A DNA stretch of 14,031 bases from FEN-1297 sp964618785 (GTDB taxonomy: Bacteria > Bacteroidota > Ignavibacteria > Ignavibacteriales > Ignavibacteriaceae): contig CAZUCY010000099.1 of the NCBI GenBank assembly GCA_964618785.1, forward strand, positions 1 through 14,031, written 5' to 3'. Numbering within the stretch: position 1 is the first letter of the stretch; the number at the start of each line of letters is the position of its first letter. The notes under the pieces were generated by a model, which saw only the letters and a list, made by a program, of their open reading frames with translations, did no database searches and was not told the DNA's origin. This document shows positions 1-8,072 of the stretch, piece after piece. The position numbers were made by a program, and so were the translations under genes.

Positions 1-1585
1 TAGTTCAATATTAAATATTTTTAATAAACTGACTCTTCAGCAGAAAATGGTTATAGGAGGCGCTGTCATCGCTACTATGATTTTGTTAGGAATTTTATTG
101 TTTTTTCTTAATCAACCGGATTATACTTCTCTTTATTCAAATCTTTCTCAGGAAGATGCTTCAAAAGTAATTGATCAATTGACGTCTCAGAAAATTCCTT
201 ATGAAATAACCGAAAATGGCAAAACAATCAGGGTTCAGAAGGATAAGGTATATGAAGAACGAATTACTCTGGCGGGAAAAGGAATTCCAAGTTCTGGTGT
301 TGTTGGATACGAAATATTCGATAAGACAACAATGGGAATGTCTGACTTTATGCAAAAATTAAATTATCAAAGAGCTTTGGAGGGAGAATTAGCTAAAAGT
401 ATAATGGAAGTGGATGAAGTTGAAGCTGCCAGAGTTCATATCGTTATGCCTCAAAAATCGGTTTTTAAAGATGAGCAAAAACTTCCGACCGCTGCAGTTG
501 TATTAAAGTTAAAAAATAGTGATGCAATTTCAAGAAATAATATTGCTGCAATTGTCAACTTGGTATCAAGCAGTGTTGAAGGACTGTTGCCCGGTAAGGT
601 TACATTAATTGATTCTAAAGGGAAGCTTCTTTCAAAAGACGATGATAACGACCCGCTTGCCGTATCAAGTGCAAAACAATATGAAATTAAAAAATCGGTT
701 GAAAATTATTTAGCTCAAAAGGCTCAAGGTATGCTGGATAATGTGCTTGGTTACGGGAATTCAATCACTGAAGTTAATGCTGACCTTAATTTTGATCAAG
801 TAGAAAAAACGATTGAATCTTATGATCCCAATTCACAGGTTGCTATTAGCGAACAAAGTGTGAAATCGGAAAATAATGGCAAAAATGTAGGTGATTCTAC
901 TGCACAGGTTAGCCAGAATTCTACTACCAATTATGAAATAAATAAAACAATTGAAAAAGTCATTGCTGGTTCAGGAAATATAAAACGTTTAAGTATTGCT
1001 GTGGTAATAAATGATAAGTCAACGGAAACGAAAAAAGGAGATAAAGTAATTAATACGTCTGAACCCAGGCCTAAGGACCAGATGACTAAACTTGAGGAAA
1101 TTGTGAAAAACTCCGTAGGAGTTGATCCGACAAGGAATGACCAGGTTTCTATTGTTGATATCCCGTTTGAAACTAAAGATTTAGATGAGGGAAAAATTAC
1201 AGAACACGGTATGTTTGACGATATGAATAAATTGGTAAATCCATTTCTTATGATGACTGCGGTAGCAGCTTCTATATTTTTGCTTAAAGGCCTTATGAAA
1301 CGACTGAAAACGGAAAAAATAATTATCGGGACTTATAACAATCCCGAATTAGCAATTAACAGCTTTTCTCCTCCCGAATTATCTGGGGCTGCTCCCGCTG
1401 CCGTACCGCAGATAGGTCTAAAATCGAGGAAAATATTGCTGCCTATCGGGGACATTGAAGATGATATTTCCGATGAAGCTAGGAAAAAGAAAAATCAGCA
1501 AGAAAAAATTACAAATTACGTATCAAAAAATCCGGTTGATGCCGCAAAATTAATTAATGCATGGTTGCATGAGGATGAGTATTAG
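1..1585 (+). CDS. fliF: Flagellar MS-ring protein FliF (5' end outside window)
   Basis: FliF forms the membrane MS ring on which rotor, rod and export gate are built. The reading frame is open from base 2, and the residues before the Met at 47 (FNKLTLQQK) resemble the usual cytoplasmic lead-in of FliF. The true start is therefore upstream of the window and the Met at 47 is internal. Counting from that Met, a first membrane segment spans about 1-21 and the ring-building YscJ/FliF motifs follow (GMSDFMQKLNYQRALEGELA at 97-116, LLPGKVTLIDSKGKLLS at 180-196). A TTNYEINKTIEKVI stretch at 293-306 is typical of the FliF periplasmic region, and a second membrane segment lies at about 397-417. The C-terminal tail (YVSKNPVDAAKLINAWL, 491-507) is the FliG-binding helix region. 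At least 527 residues are present, close to full length. fliG follows after 3 bases. Confidence 0.96.
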   Translation, partial: SSILNIFNKLTLQQKMVIGGAVIATMILLGILLFFLNQPDYTSLYSNLSQEDASKVIDQLTSQKIPYEITENGKTIRVQKDKVYEERITLAGKGIPSSGVVGYEIFDKTTMGMSDFMQKLNYQRALEGELAKSIMEVDEVEAARVHIVMPQKSVFKDEQKLPTAAVVLKLKNSDAISRNNIAAIVNLVSSSVEGLLPGKVTLIDSKGKLLSKDDDNDPLAVSSAKQYEIKKSVENYLAQKAQGMLDNVLGYGNSITEVNADLNFDQVEKTIESYDPNSQVAISEQSVKSENNGKNVGDSTAQVSQNSTTNYEINKTIEKVIAGSGNIKRLSIAVVINDKSTETKKGDKVINTSEPRPKDQMTKLEEIVKNSVGVDPTRNDQVSIVDIPFETKDLDEGKITEHGMFDDMNKLVNPFLMMTAVAASIFLLKGLMKRLKTEKIIIGTYNNPELAINSFSPPELSGAAPAAVPQIGLKSRKILLPIGDIEDDISDEARKKKNQQEKITNYVSKNPVDAAKLINAWLHEDEY

Positions 1586-1588
1586 ATT

Positions 1589-2617
1589 ATGAATTTATCA
1601 AGAGAATCAAAAACTATTGATATTCCTGGTGTTCAAAAAGCGGCATTGCTTTTAATAGCTCTAAATGTTGAAACTGCTGCTGAAGTATTTAAACACCTTG
1701 ACGCTGCTGAAATTGAAATGATTTCTACTGAAATTTCAAAGGTGAAAAATATTCCCTCGCATACTGTTGGTGAAGTGCTGGAAGAATTTTACGGTATGGT
1801 AACGGCAAGAGAATATGTTCTGGAAGGCGGAATAGAATACGCTCAGGCTGTCCTTGAAAAATCTTTTGGAATAAGCAGGGCAGTTGAAATTATTACTAAG
1901 GTAAAAAATCTAACGACACTTCGGGGATTTGATGTACTTAAAAAAGCCGACTCTTCTCAATTAATAAGCTTTTTAAGCAAGGAACACCCGCAAACTGTTG
2001 CTCTGATCCTTTCTCATCTTCATCCTGATCAAACAGCCGCCGCTCTAAAGGAATTGGCTGACCCTTTAAGAACAGAAATTGTTTTTAGGATAGCAACTCT
2101 AGGAAAAATTTCACCTCAGACTCTAAAGCAAATTGAAAAAGTGGTGGATGATATGGCAGGCTTTAGTATGAGCCAGTCTTTAGGCAAAATAGGCGGTACA
2201 AAGAGCATTGCCTCAATATTAAATAGAACAAGCGTAAGCCTTAGCAAAGAAATATTAGCTGGTCTTGAACAAAAAGATGCCGATGTTGCCGGTGAAATAA
2301 AAAGATTAATGTTCCTATTTGATGATATAGTAAACATTCAAGATAAAGATATTCAAAAAATACTTAGAGAAGTCGACAGAAAAGATCTTGCGTTATCACT
2401 CAAAATTGCCGATGAAAAATTAAAACAAAAAATATTTGCAAACATGTCTGAAAGAGCTTCTGATCTTTTAAAAGAAGAACTTCAGTATATGGGTATGGTA
2501 AAATTAAAAGAAGTTGAAGGTGCTCAGGCAAAAATAATTGATCTTGTTAAAGCTCTTGAAGAAAGCGGTGAAATTGCACTTAATATGAGAGGTGGGGCTG
2601 ACGAAGTTTATGTCTAG
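1589..2617 (+). CDS. fliG: Flagellar motor switch protein FliG
   Basis: FliG is the rotor protein that binds FliF and meets the stator to make torque. The 342 residues match the normal family length and show the N, middle and C domains in order. The EHPQ motif of the middle domain is at 132-135, a GG hinge at 202-203, and the MFLF motif of the C domain at 241-244. The torque helix keeps its charge pattern: R289, E296, E297 and K305 correspond to E. coli R281, D288, D289 and R297, with conservative Asp-to-Glu and Arg-to-Lys changes. The protein ends in DEVYV, like the E. coli DTYV end. The start lies 3 bases after fliF, with only a weak purine-rich stretch (about 1571-1579) upstream. The last 8 bases overlap the chosen fliH start, which suggests translational coupling. 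Confidence 0.98.
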   Translation: MNLSRESKTIDIPGVQKAALLLIALNVETAAEVFKHLDAAEIEMISTEISKVKNIPSHTVGEVLEEFYGMVTAREYVLEGGIEYAQAVLEKSFGISRAVEIITKVKNLTTLRGFDVLKKADSSQLISFLSKEHPQTVALILSHLHPDQTAAALKELADPLRTEIVFRIATLGKISPQTLKQIEKVVDDMAGFSMSQSLGKIGGTKSIASILNRTSVSLSKEILAGLEQKDADVAGEIKRLMFLFDDIVNIQDKDIQKILREVDRKDLALSLKIADEKLKQKIFANMSERASDLLKEELQYMGMVKLKEVEGAQAKIIDLVKALEESGEIALNMRGGADEVYV

Positions 2618-3236
2618 CGTTATTAAAGTAAATGTAAAGTCCAAGAAACTTAATGTCTCGATGAAAAATCCAGTAGAAAATCCTGGTATTGAAACAGAAA
2701 AGGAAGAGATATTTTTTCAGAAACAACTACAGCAGTATTATGAAAAAGGTTATAACGATGGTCAGAAATCTACATTTGAAAAATTCGAAAAAGAATATAA
2801 TGACAAACTGGCAATGAAATATAAAAATATTTCCGAACTTATCTCAGAATTTGACAAAACGATTGCGGAATATGATAGATCATTCGAAAAAATTATTATT
2901 AATATAGCACTTATAATAGCGGAAAAAATTGTCCAGAGAGAAATTTTACAGGAGCCTATAATTGATGCCGTATTAAAAGAATCTTTAAAAAGGGTCATCG
3001 GCTCAAACAAAATAATTGTAAAGCTTCATCCCAGCGACCTTGAAATAATTAATCAGGATAGCGGGAATCTTTTCATTGACGATTCATTCTCAAAAATTAA
3101 ATTTGATAGCGATGAAAGAATTGAACGCGGGGGATGCTTTATTGAGACAGAGATTGGAAATGTTGATGCTAGAATATCATCCCAATTTAATGAGATGAAA
3201 AAGCAATTTGAATCCACAATAATTAATGTTTTTTAG
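2610..3236 (+). CDS. fliH: Flagellar export regulator FliH
   Basis: FliH dimerises, binds the ATPase FliI and holds it at the C ring. I chose the ATG at 2610 (208 residues) because it gives the common FliH opening MSSVIK. A GTG at 2592 in the same frame would add six residues (MGLTKF) but lies deeper inside fliG. A GGTGGGG stretch at 2591-2597 could be its ribosome binding site at a long spacing. The N-terminal half is charged and helical, with only one short Gly pair (GYNDG, 47-51) instead of the long GxxxG run of many FliH proteins. The C-terminal part (about 90-208) has the family core, including KLHPSDLEII at 138-147 and RIERGGCFIETEIGNVDARI at 170-189. Placement between fliG and fliI supports the call. 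Confidence 0.93.
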   Translation: MSSVIKVNVKSKKLNVSMKNPVENPGIETEKEEIFFQKQLQQYYEKGYNDGQKSTFEKFEKEYNDKLAMKYKNISELISEFDKTIAEYDRSFEKIIINIALIIAEKIVQREILQEPIIDAVLKESLKRVIGSNKIIVKLHPSDLEIINQDSGNLFIDDSFSKIKFDSDERIERGGCFIETEIGNVDARISSQFNEMKKQFESTIINVF

Positions 3237-4572
3237 AATAATGGGTATTGATTATAAAATAACGGAGAAGTACAAGAGAATAGTTAAAAAACTTGATACT
3301 ATAAAAATAAACGGAAAGGTTACAGACGTAATCGGACTAATTATCGTGTCTTTAGGCCCAAATGTTTCTCTTGGCGAAATATGTATTGTAATAAATAAGT
3401 TTGGAATAGAAGTATGCAAAACCGAAATTGTGGGATTTAAGGAAGGGAAAGTCCTTTCTATTGCTCTTGGCGAAGTTCATAATATTTCCCCTTCATGTGA
3501 AATAATTGCTTCCGGTAGAAACTTTACGATTGGAGTGGGACCTGAATTACTTGGAAGAGTAATTGACGGGTTTGGTAATCCCATTGATGGGAAAGGTGAA
3601 ATTGTATGTCCTTCTTATGTTACTGTTTATAACGAACCTCCGAATCCGTTAGAAAGAAAACGAATTGAACTGCCACTTCAGACAGGTGTAAGAGCTATTG
3701 ACGGACTCCTCACAGTTGGTAAAGGACAAAGAATTGGGATTTTTGCCGGCAGCGGAGTCGGCAAAAGCGTGACTCTTGGCATGATTGCCCGAAATACAAA
3801 TGCAGACGTAAACGTCATAACGCTTATTGGTGAACGTGGAAGAGAGGTTAGGGAATTTATTGAAAAAGATCTGGGTCCCGAGGGTTTAAAAAGGTCAGTG
3901 GTAATAGTTGCAACAAGTGATAAATCTGCCTTGCTAAGAATGAAAGGAGCTTTTATAGGCATCACAATTGCCGAGTACTTCAGAGATACAGGTAAAGATG
4001 TCGTTCTTATGATGGATTCAATAACACGATTTGCCATGGCACAAAGAGAAATTGGTTTATCAATTGGTGAACCTCCGACAACTAAAGGATATACTCCATC
4101 CGTTTTTTCAATATTGCCGAAATTACTTGAGAGAGCCGGATGTTCTGAGAAAGGTTCAATTACAGGTTTTTATACGGTATTGGTTGACGGTGATGATATG
4201 ACTGAACCCATTGCAGATGCCACCAGGTCCATTTTAGACGGACATATTGTCCTTTCCCGTAAGCTTGCTAACAGAGGTCAGTTTCCCGCTGTAGACACCC
4301 TGCAAAGCGTCAGTCGTGTTATGCCGGATGTTGTCAGCGCCGATCATAAAGCAAGGGCTGTCGTTTTTAATGAAATTTTAGCTACTTATAATGAAGCTGA
4401 AGATTTAATTAATATTGGCGCTTATGTCAAGGGAAGTAATCCCCAAATTGATCATGCTTTAATAAAAATAAAATTCCTCAGAAATTTCCTTCGTCAGGAT
4501 ATGAAAGAAAAAGCAATATTCCATGAAACAATAGACAAATTGAATGAAATTATTGAAAAGCCTTTAGGGTAA
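3226..4572 (+). CDS. fliI: Flagellar export ATPase FliI
   Basis: FliI is the hexameric, F1-beta-like ATPase that helps unfold and feed substrates into the flagellar type III export gate. From the first Met the protein has 448 residues. The Walker A motif AGSGVGKS is at 174-181, the catalytic Glu in GERGREV at 202-208 (E203), and Walker B VVLMMDS at 259-265 with D264. The sequence EPPTTKGYTPSVFSILPKLL at 282-301 and the stretch ending GQFPAVD at 351-357 are typical of FliI/YscN. Two starts are possible: ATG 3226, which overlaps fliH by 11 bases, and ATG 3241, which leaves a 4-base gap and gives 443 residues. Neither has a visible Shine-Dalgarno sequence. The second gives an N-terminal length closer to Bacillus FliI, so the first five residues are uncertain. 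Confidence 0.97.
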   Translation: MFFRIMGIDYKITEKYKRIVKKLDTIKINGKVTDVIGLIIVSLGPNVSLGEICIVINKFGIEVCKTEIVGFKEGKVLSIALGEVHNISPSCEIIASGRNFTIGVGPELLGRVIDGFGNPIDGKGEIVCPSYVTVYNEPPNPLERKRIELPLQTGVRAIDGLLTVGKGQRIGIFAGSGVGKSVTLGMIARNTNADVNVITLIGERGREVREFIEKDLGPEGLKRSVVIVATSDKSALLRMKGAFIGITIAEYFRDTGKDVVLMMDSITRFAMAQREIGLSIGEPPTTKGYTPSVFSILPKLLERAGCSEKGSITGFYTVLVDGDDMTEPIADATRSILDGHIVLSRKLANRGQFPAVDTLQSVSRVMPDVVSADHKARAVVFNEILATYNEAEDLINIGAYVKGSNPQIDHALIKIKFLRNFLRQDMKEKAIFHETIDKLNEIIEKPLG

Positions 4573-4575
4573 TCT

Positions 4576-5013
4576 ATGTCAAAATTCATTTATAAATTTC
4601 GTTCAATACAAAAAGTGAAGGAATCTCTTCAGAAAAAAGTTCAGAAGGAAATCGCATTAATTGATCTTGAAATAGAAAAATTAGAAAATGAACTTATCAA
4701 CATTTCTAATGAAGTAACTCAAAGTAAAAAAAAATGTCTGAAAAAAGATGTATTTGTTGGAGAAATAAAATTTAGAAAAAATTATGAGTTGTGCCTTGAA
4801 AGAGAAAAAATTATGATCGGAGAGAAAATTGAAAAATTAAATAAAAAGAAAAAAGTCAAACTTGCGGAGCTTTTTCAAAAAAGAAAAGAGCATAAAATAT
4901 TTGACTCACTTGAAGACGTACACTTTGAAAATTTTAGAAAAGAAGAAAATCGTTTGGAATCGAAATTTATAGATGAATTAGCGACCCAAAAATTTGTTAG
5001 GCAATCAAAGTGA
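4576..5013 (+). CDS. fliJ: Flagellar export chaperone FliJ
   Basis: FliJ is a small coiled-coil protein of the export apparatus. In the family it acts as the stalk of the FliI ring and helps coordinate ATPase and gate. The 145 residues are almost wholly charged helix, with an opening (FIYKFRSIQKVKESLQKKVQ, 4-23) typical of FliJ and few helix breakers through the length. Sequence identity is always weak in this family, so the call rests on length, coiled-coil character and position between fliI and the motE/fliK pair. The start is 3 bases after fliI, with a weak AGGG at 4566-4569. A run of nine A residues at 4726-4734 encodes Lys-Lys-Lys inside the gene and could promote slippage. The stop overlaps the next start in a GTGA arrangement. 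Confidence 0.87.
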   Translation: MSKFIYKFRSIQKVKESLQKKVQKEIALIDLEIEKLENELINISNEVTQSKKKCLKKDVFVGEIKFRKNYELCLEREKIMIGEKIEKLNKKKKVKLAELFQKRKEHKIFDSLEDVHFENFRKEENRLESKFIDELATQKFVRQSK

Positions 5014-5603
5014 AAAATAAAATTATATATGTATTCCTTTTTTTAGTGGCTTTTGTATTTACTACCGGTGCTGTTGTCTTTTTAAATTCAATATACGCAA
5101 ATATATTCCATTTTGATTTTGGACAAGTTACGGCTTCTGATACCACTAATGTCAAAGACTTCGCTAATACTATGAATGTTTCGTTCGCCGGGAATAATTC
5201 CGATTCATTAAAAGCTTTAAACCAAAATAAATATCAAGATTCTCTTCAAGTAATTAATTCTCAAGATTCTTCTTCTGCAGATACCTTAAAACATCTGCAA
5301 AATGTAATAAAACCAACTGAAATTCGGACTTCTTCTAATAAATCACAGGATGACAGCCAATTTCCGATAGAAAATACAAAAATACAAGCAGATAGTAGTT
5401 ATATAGTCTGGATGAAGCAGACAGCAAAATTATACGAATCTATGGATTCTAAGAAAGCAGCTAAAATAATTCAGAGTTATTCCGATAATATAGCACGAGA
5501 TATAATTTATTCTATGAAGCAAAAAAAAGCTGCGGAAATTTTATCGGAATTAAATCCTATTACGGCAAATAGAATTACAATGGCTAAATCAAATGCATTT
5601 TAA
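5010..5603 (+). CDS. MotE/YlxF-like flagellar membrane protein (MgtE N-domain type)
   Basis: This is a 197-residue protein with one N-terminal membrane segment (about 5-26), a long Ser/Asn/Asp-rich linker (about 40-130), and a C-terminal helical module (about 134-192). The module contains LYESMDSKKAAKIIQSY at 141-157 and MKQKKAAEILSELNP at 169-183. These tandem helical motifs are of the MgtE N-domain/MotE type. In Bacillus the gene at this place between fliJ and fliK is ylxF, and it carries the same module. Some MotE proteins are periplasmic factors for motor proteins, but the role here is not known. The membrane anchor suggests the C-terminal module lies outside the cytoplasmic membrane (inference). 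Translation starts at a GTG that overlaps the fliJ stop by 4 bases, and the gene overlaps fliK by 11 bases, so all three are probably coupled. Confidence 0.8.
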   Translation: MKNKIIYVFLFLVAFVFTTGAVVFLNSIYANIFHFDFGQVTASDTTNVKDFANTMNVSFAGNNSDSLKALNQNKYQDSLQVINSQDSSSADTLKHLQNVIKPTEIRTSSNKSQDDSQFPIENTKIQADSSYIVWMKQTAKLYESMDSKKAAKIIQSYSDNIARDIIYSMKQKKAAEILSELNPITANRITMAKSNAF

Positions 5604-8058
5604 TCCACTATTCATTCATTCTATGGATCAAACGAGTGCTTTAAATTCGATTAAGCAATCCAAATTAAATAGTTCCACTTATTTATTTTCTAATATTATT
5701 AAAGTAATAAATAAAAATACTTTAGATGAATCTTCCCTCAATTCAAGTGCTGAAAGTTTCTCTTCGTCTGTTGTAGATGAAGATAACCCCGATTCTTCTG
5801 AATCTTTGGAGCAGTTAATTGCTTTGGCTCAAAATAAGTCAAATACTGATGATACAGGCATTTCATTGAATAATTTGTTAATTCCTTCAAATTCCAATCA
5901 GGTTATAGATTCTAAACAAGTTGATAATAGCTGTAAAAAAAGTTCAGCATCTTATAATCTCACCTCCGCTTTATCAGATTCAGATCCGGAAAAACTTTTT
6001 CAAACCATAGCCGCATCTTTATTACAACTCAATATTTTATCGGGTTCAATAAAACAGGTCCAATCTGTTAATTACAGTTCAGGTTCAATAAATCAAAATA
6101 ATAATGATTTAAATAAATCTTTAGACAGTTCTGATCATTCCGGTAGTACTATTACTGATTTGGTTATTAACCTATCTGAGGACTCAAATTCAACAGAAAC
6201 TTCAAAAACCGGCTCTTCTAATCAGTCAGGTGTGTTAAATTTTTTTTATAAAACCATCTCATCGATTGCAGCTAATTCCACTAATAATGTTTCTCCAGAA
6301 AATGCTGAAAATAAATTGCCGGATAGTTATAAAACCAATTCTGCAAATCAGGAAGTTTCAACAGAGGCTAAACAATTAGCAGCTTCATTAATTAATCTTT
6401 ATCAAAATAATAATCGTTTAGTAATAAATGTCAATTCCGGCGATGACAATATAAAAATTGAAATTTCGGGTAATATAGCAAATTTGCCTCACTCCAATAA
6501 AGTCGGTCAAGATGATATTATTAATGCTCAAAATCAAAAAGATAACTCAATTAATACCAATCAGCAATCCGTTCCTGAAAAGACTAAAAACCAAAGAATA
6601 GAGAATATTCTCGATAATGGTGCTGTAATTACTGACGAAACAGTTAGAAAAGCTCAGAATAGTATCATCCCCAATACTGACGAAATGCTAAAACTTCCCA
6701 TTGTAAATTTACAAACTAGTATTAATATTATCGCTGATAATATTACCATCCCATCATATCAAAATAATAATATCAGCCCCGCAAGCAAATCCGGTACTAC
6801 TGATACAGCCAGTTTAAAAGGCGAAAATAAAGAAATTGTAACGGTTAGTTCTAAAATAAATACAAACCCACAAGGTGCCAATATTAAATCTACAGATGGC
6901 ACAAAAACACAATTTAAAAAAAGTGGCATAGACAATCTAAAAATTTCAAATAATAGTGAAGCAATTAATAAGATTACAGGACAAGGAATTGAAATAAAAA
7001 CCTCGGATTATAGCAAAACCGAAACTACAATTAAAAACTACGCAAGAATTTCTGATAATAATGAGGCAAGAATTTCTAACAACATAGAAACTAAAGTCCT
7101 GGATAATAATGAGGTTAAATATTCTGAGAATCAAACAGGTGAAAACACAGAAGTAAAAGTAAGTCCTGCGACTATAGCAAATGATTCTGATAAAAGTACT
7201 TTTAATATATCCATGAAAACTAATTATCATATCTTAAATACAACAAACGAATCGGAACAAAAGTTCGATACTCAAAATACTGCGGGTTCAACAGTGCAAA
7301 ATTTTAACACCACTGCAAAAGAAGTCAAAAAAGAATTTTCAGCTAATGATACCCAAAAAACTAATCAAATTAATCAAGCCGATGTCATAAATTGTAAGTC
7401 TAATGATTCTTCACGAGAATTTTTGGATGATTCAACTTCTGTTGGAAACAACAATCCTCAGCGAGTTTTACAGGTACTAAATAACAATCAAGGAAATTCT
7501 TCTTATAATCAGCTGCAAAAAAAACCTTCTGATGATAATAAAAATTCAGATATTAAAACAGTTGAACAAATAGCAAACAATTTTTCGATAAAGACAACTG
7601 ATTCCGTAAAAGAAAAATTTTTGAATCAAACATCGCCAACAGATTCGGCTGCAAAAACCATAAAAATTACTCAAATAACAAAAGAAATTTCCACTTTAAT
7701 TCAACAAAACAATTCAAAAAGTGTTGTATTGCAGCTAAAACCTGAAAGTCTCGGGAAAATTAAGGTTACATTAAATGTAAATGACAATTCTGTAAATGCA
7801 AGAGTTGAAGTTGATACGGAAGCAGTCAGACAAATAGTTCAAAATAGTACAACAGAACTCAGACAATCTCTTAGTTCAAATGGAATGCAATTAAGTTCGT
7901 TATCAGTTAATGTTTCAAGTGATGAGCAAAAACCTAATCAATTGCATGCGCAAAAGAAAAAATCGGGCTACCATACAACCGAAAAGAGAATTGAAGATAA
8001 TCCAAGTTTTGCAACTTTAAAGAGTATGGGCTATAATACTTATGAATATTTAATTTAG
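5593..8058 (+). CDS. fliK: Hook-length control protein FliK, unusually long
   Basis: FliK is exported during hook growth, measures hook length and switches the export gate to filament substrates. The C-terminal Flg_hook domain is clear at about 700-785, with the core LQLKPESLGKIKV at 713-725 followed by a NARVEVDTEAVRQIV stretch. The remaining roughly 700 residues are low-complexity and rich in Asn, Ser, Thr and Lys, with an eight-residue repeat near the middle (7042-7137). At 821 residues it is about twice the length of Salmonella or Bacillus FliK. The frame is intact, and the compositional bias resembles a ruler region rather than a fusion. The start is uncertain: ATG 5593 overlaps the previous gene by 11 bases, ATG 5623 is an alternative, and neither has a Shine-Dalgarno sequence. 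flgD follows after 14 bases. Confidence 0.93.
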   Translation: MHFNPLFIHSMDQTSALNSIKQSKLNSSTYLFSNIIKVINKNTLDESSLNSSAESFSSSVVDEDNPDSSESLEQLIALAQNKSNTDDTGISLNNLLIPSNSNQVIDSKQVDNSCKKSSASYNLTSALSDSDPEKLFQTIAASLLQLNILSGSIKQVQSVNYSSGSINQNNNDLNKSLDSSDHSGSTITDLVINLSEDSNSTETSKTGSSNQSGVLNFFYKTISSIAANSTNNVSPENAENKLPDSYKTNSANQEVSTEAKQLAASLINLYQNNNRLVINVNSGDDNIKIEISGNIANLPHSNKVGQDDIINAQNQKDNSINTNQQSVPEKTKNQRIENILDNGAVITDETVRKAQNSIIPNTDEMLKLPIVNLQTSINIIADNITIPSYQNNNISPASKSGTTDTASLKGENKEIVTVSSKINTNPQGANIKSTDGTKTQFKKSGIDNLKISNNSEAINKITGQGIEIKTSDYSKTETTIKNYARISDNNEARISNNIETKVLDNNEVKYSENQTGENTEVKVSPATIANDSDKSTFNISMKTNYHILNTTNESEQKFDTQNTAGSTVQNFNTTAKEVKKEFSANDTQKTNQINQADVINCKSNDSSREFLDDSTSVGNNNPQRVLQVLNNNQGNSSYNQLQKKPSDDNKNSDIKTVEQIANNFSIKTTDSVKEKFLNQTSPTDSAAKTIKITQITKEISTLIQQNNSKSVVLQLKPESLGKIKVTLNVNDNSVNARVEVDTEAVRQIVQNSTTELRQSLSSNGMQLSSLSVNVSSDEQKPNQLHAQKKKSGYHTTEKRIEDNPSFATLKSMGYNTYEYLI
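7042..7137 (+). repeat. Degenerate 24-base (8-codon) tandem repeat inside fliK
   Basis: Four consecutive 24-base units encode ARISDNNE, ARISNNIE, TKVLDNNE and VKYSENQT. The first two share an exact 12-base start (7042-7053 and 7066-7077). Units 1, 3 and 4 keep an acidic/Asn-rich second half. The units decay towards the 3' side. This is in-frame repeat expansion in the ruler part of FliK. Confidence 0.75.
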
Positions 8059-8064
8059 TAGGAG
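8059..8064 (+). promoter_or_regulatory. Shine-Dalgarno site of flgD
   Basis: TAGGAG sits 8 bases before the flgD ATG at 8073, just after the fliK stop. It fixes the flgD start and marks independent ribosome entry for the hook genes. Confidence 0.8.
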
Positions 8065-8072
8065 AAATCAAA

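Noticed and set aside
47..49. ATG at 47 as the true fliF start
   Set aside because: The frame is open upstream to the window edge and encodes the normal pre-membrane residues of FliF, so the gene begins outside the window.
2592..2609. GTG at 2592 as the fliH start
   Set aside because: It adds MGLTKF, which is not part of the usual FliH opening. ATG 2610 gives MSSVIK and a modest overlap with fliG.
3678..4037. Minus-strand frame of 119 codons inside fliI
   Set aside because: It lies fully within the most conserved part of fliI and is explained by antisense codon bias.
6946..7230. Minus-strand frame of 94 codons inside fliK
   Set aside because: It lies in low-complexity sequence with no recognisable protein, consistent with a shadow of the Asn-rich codons.
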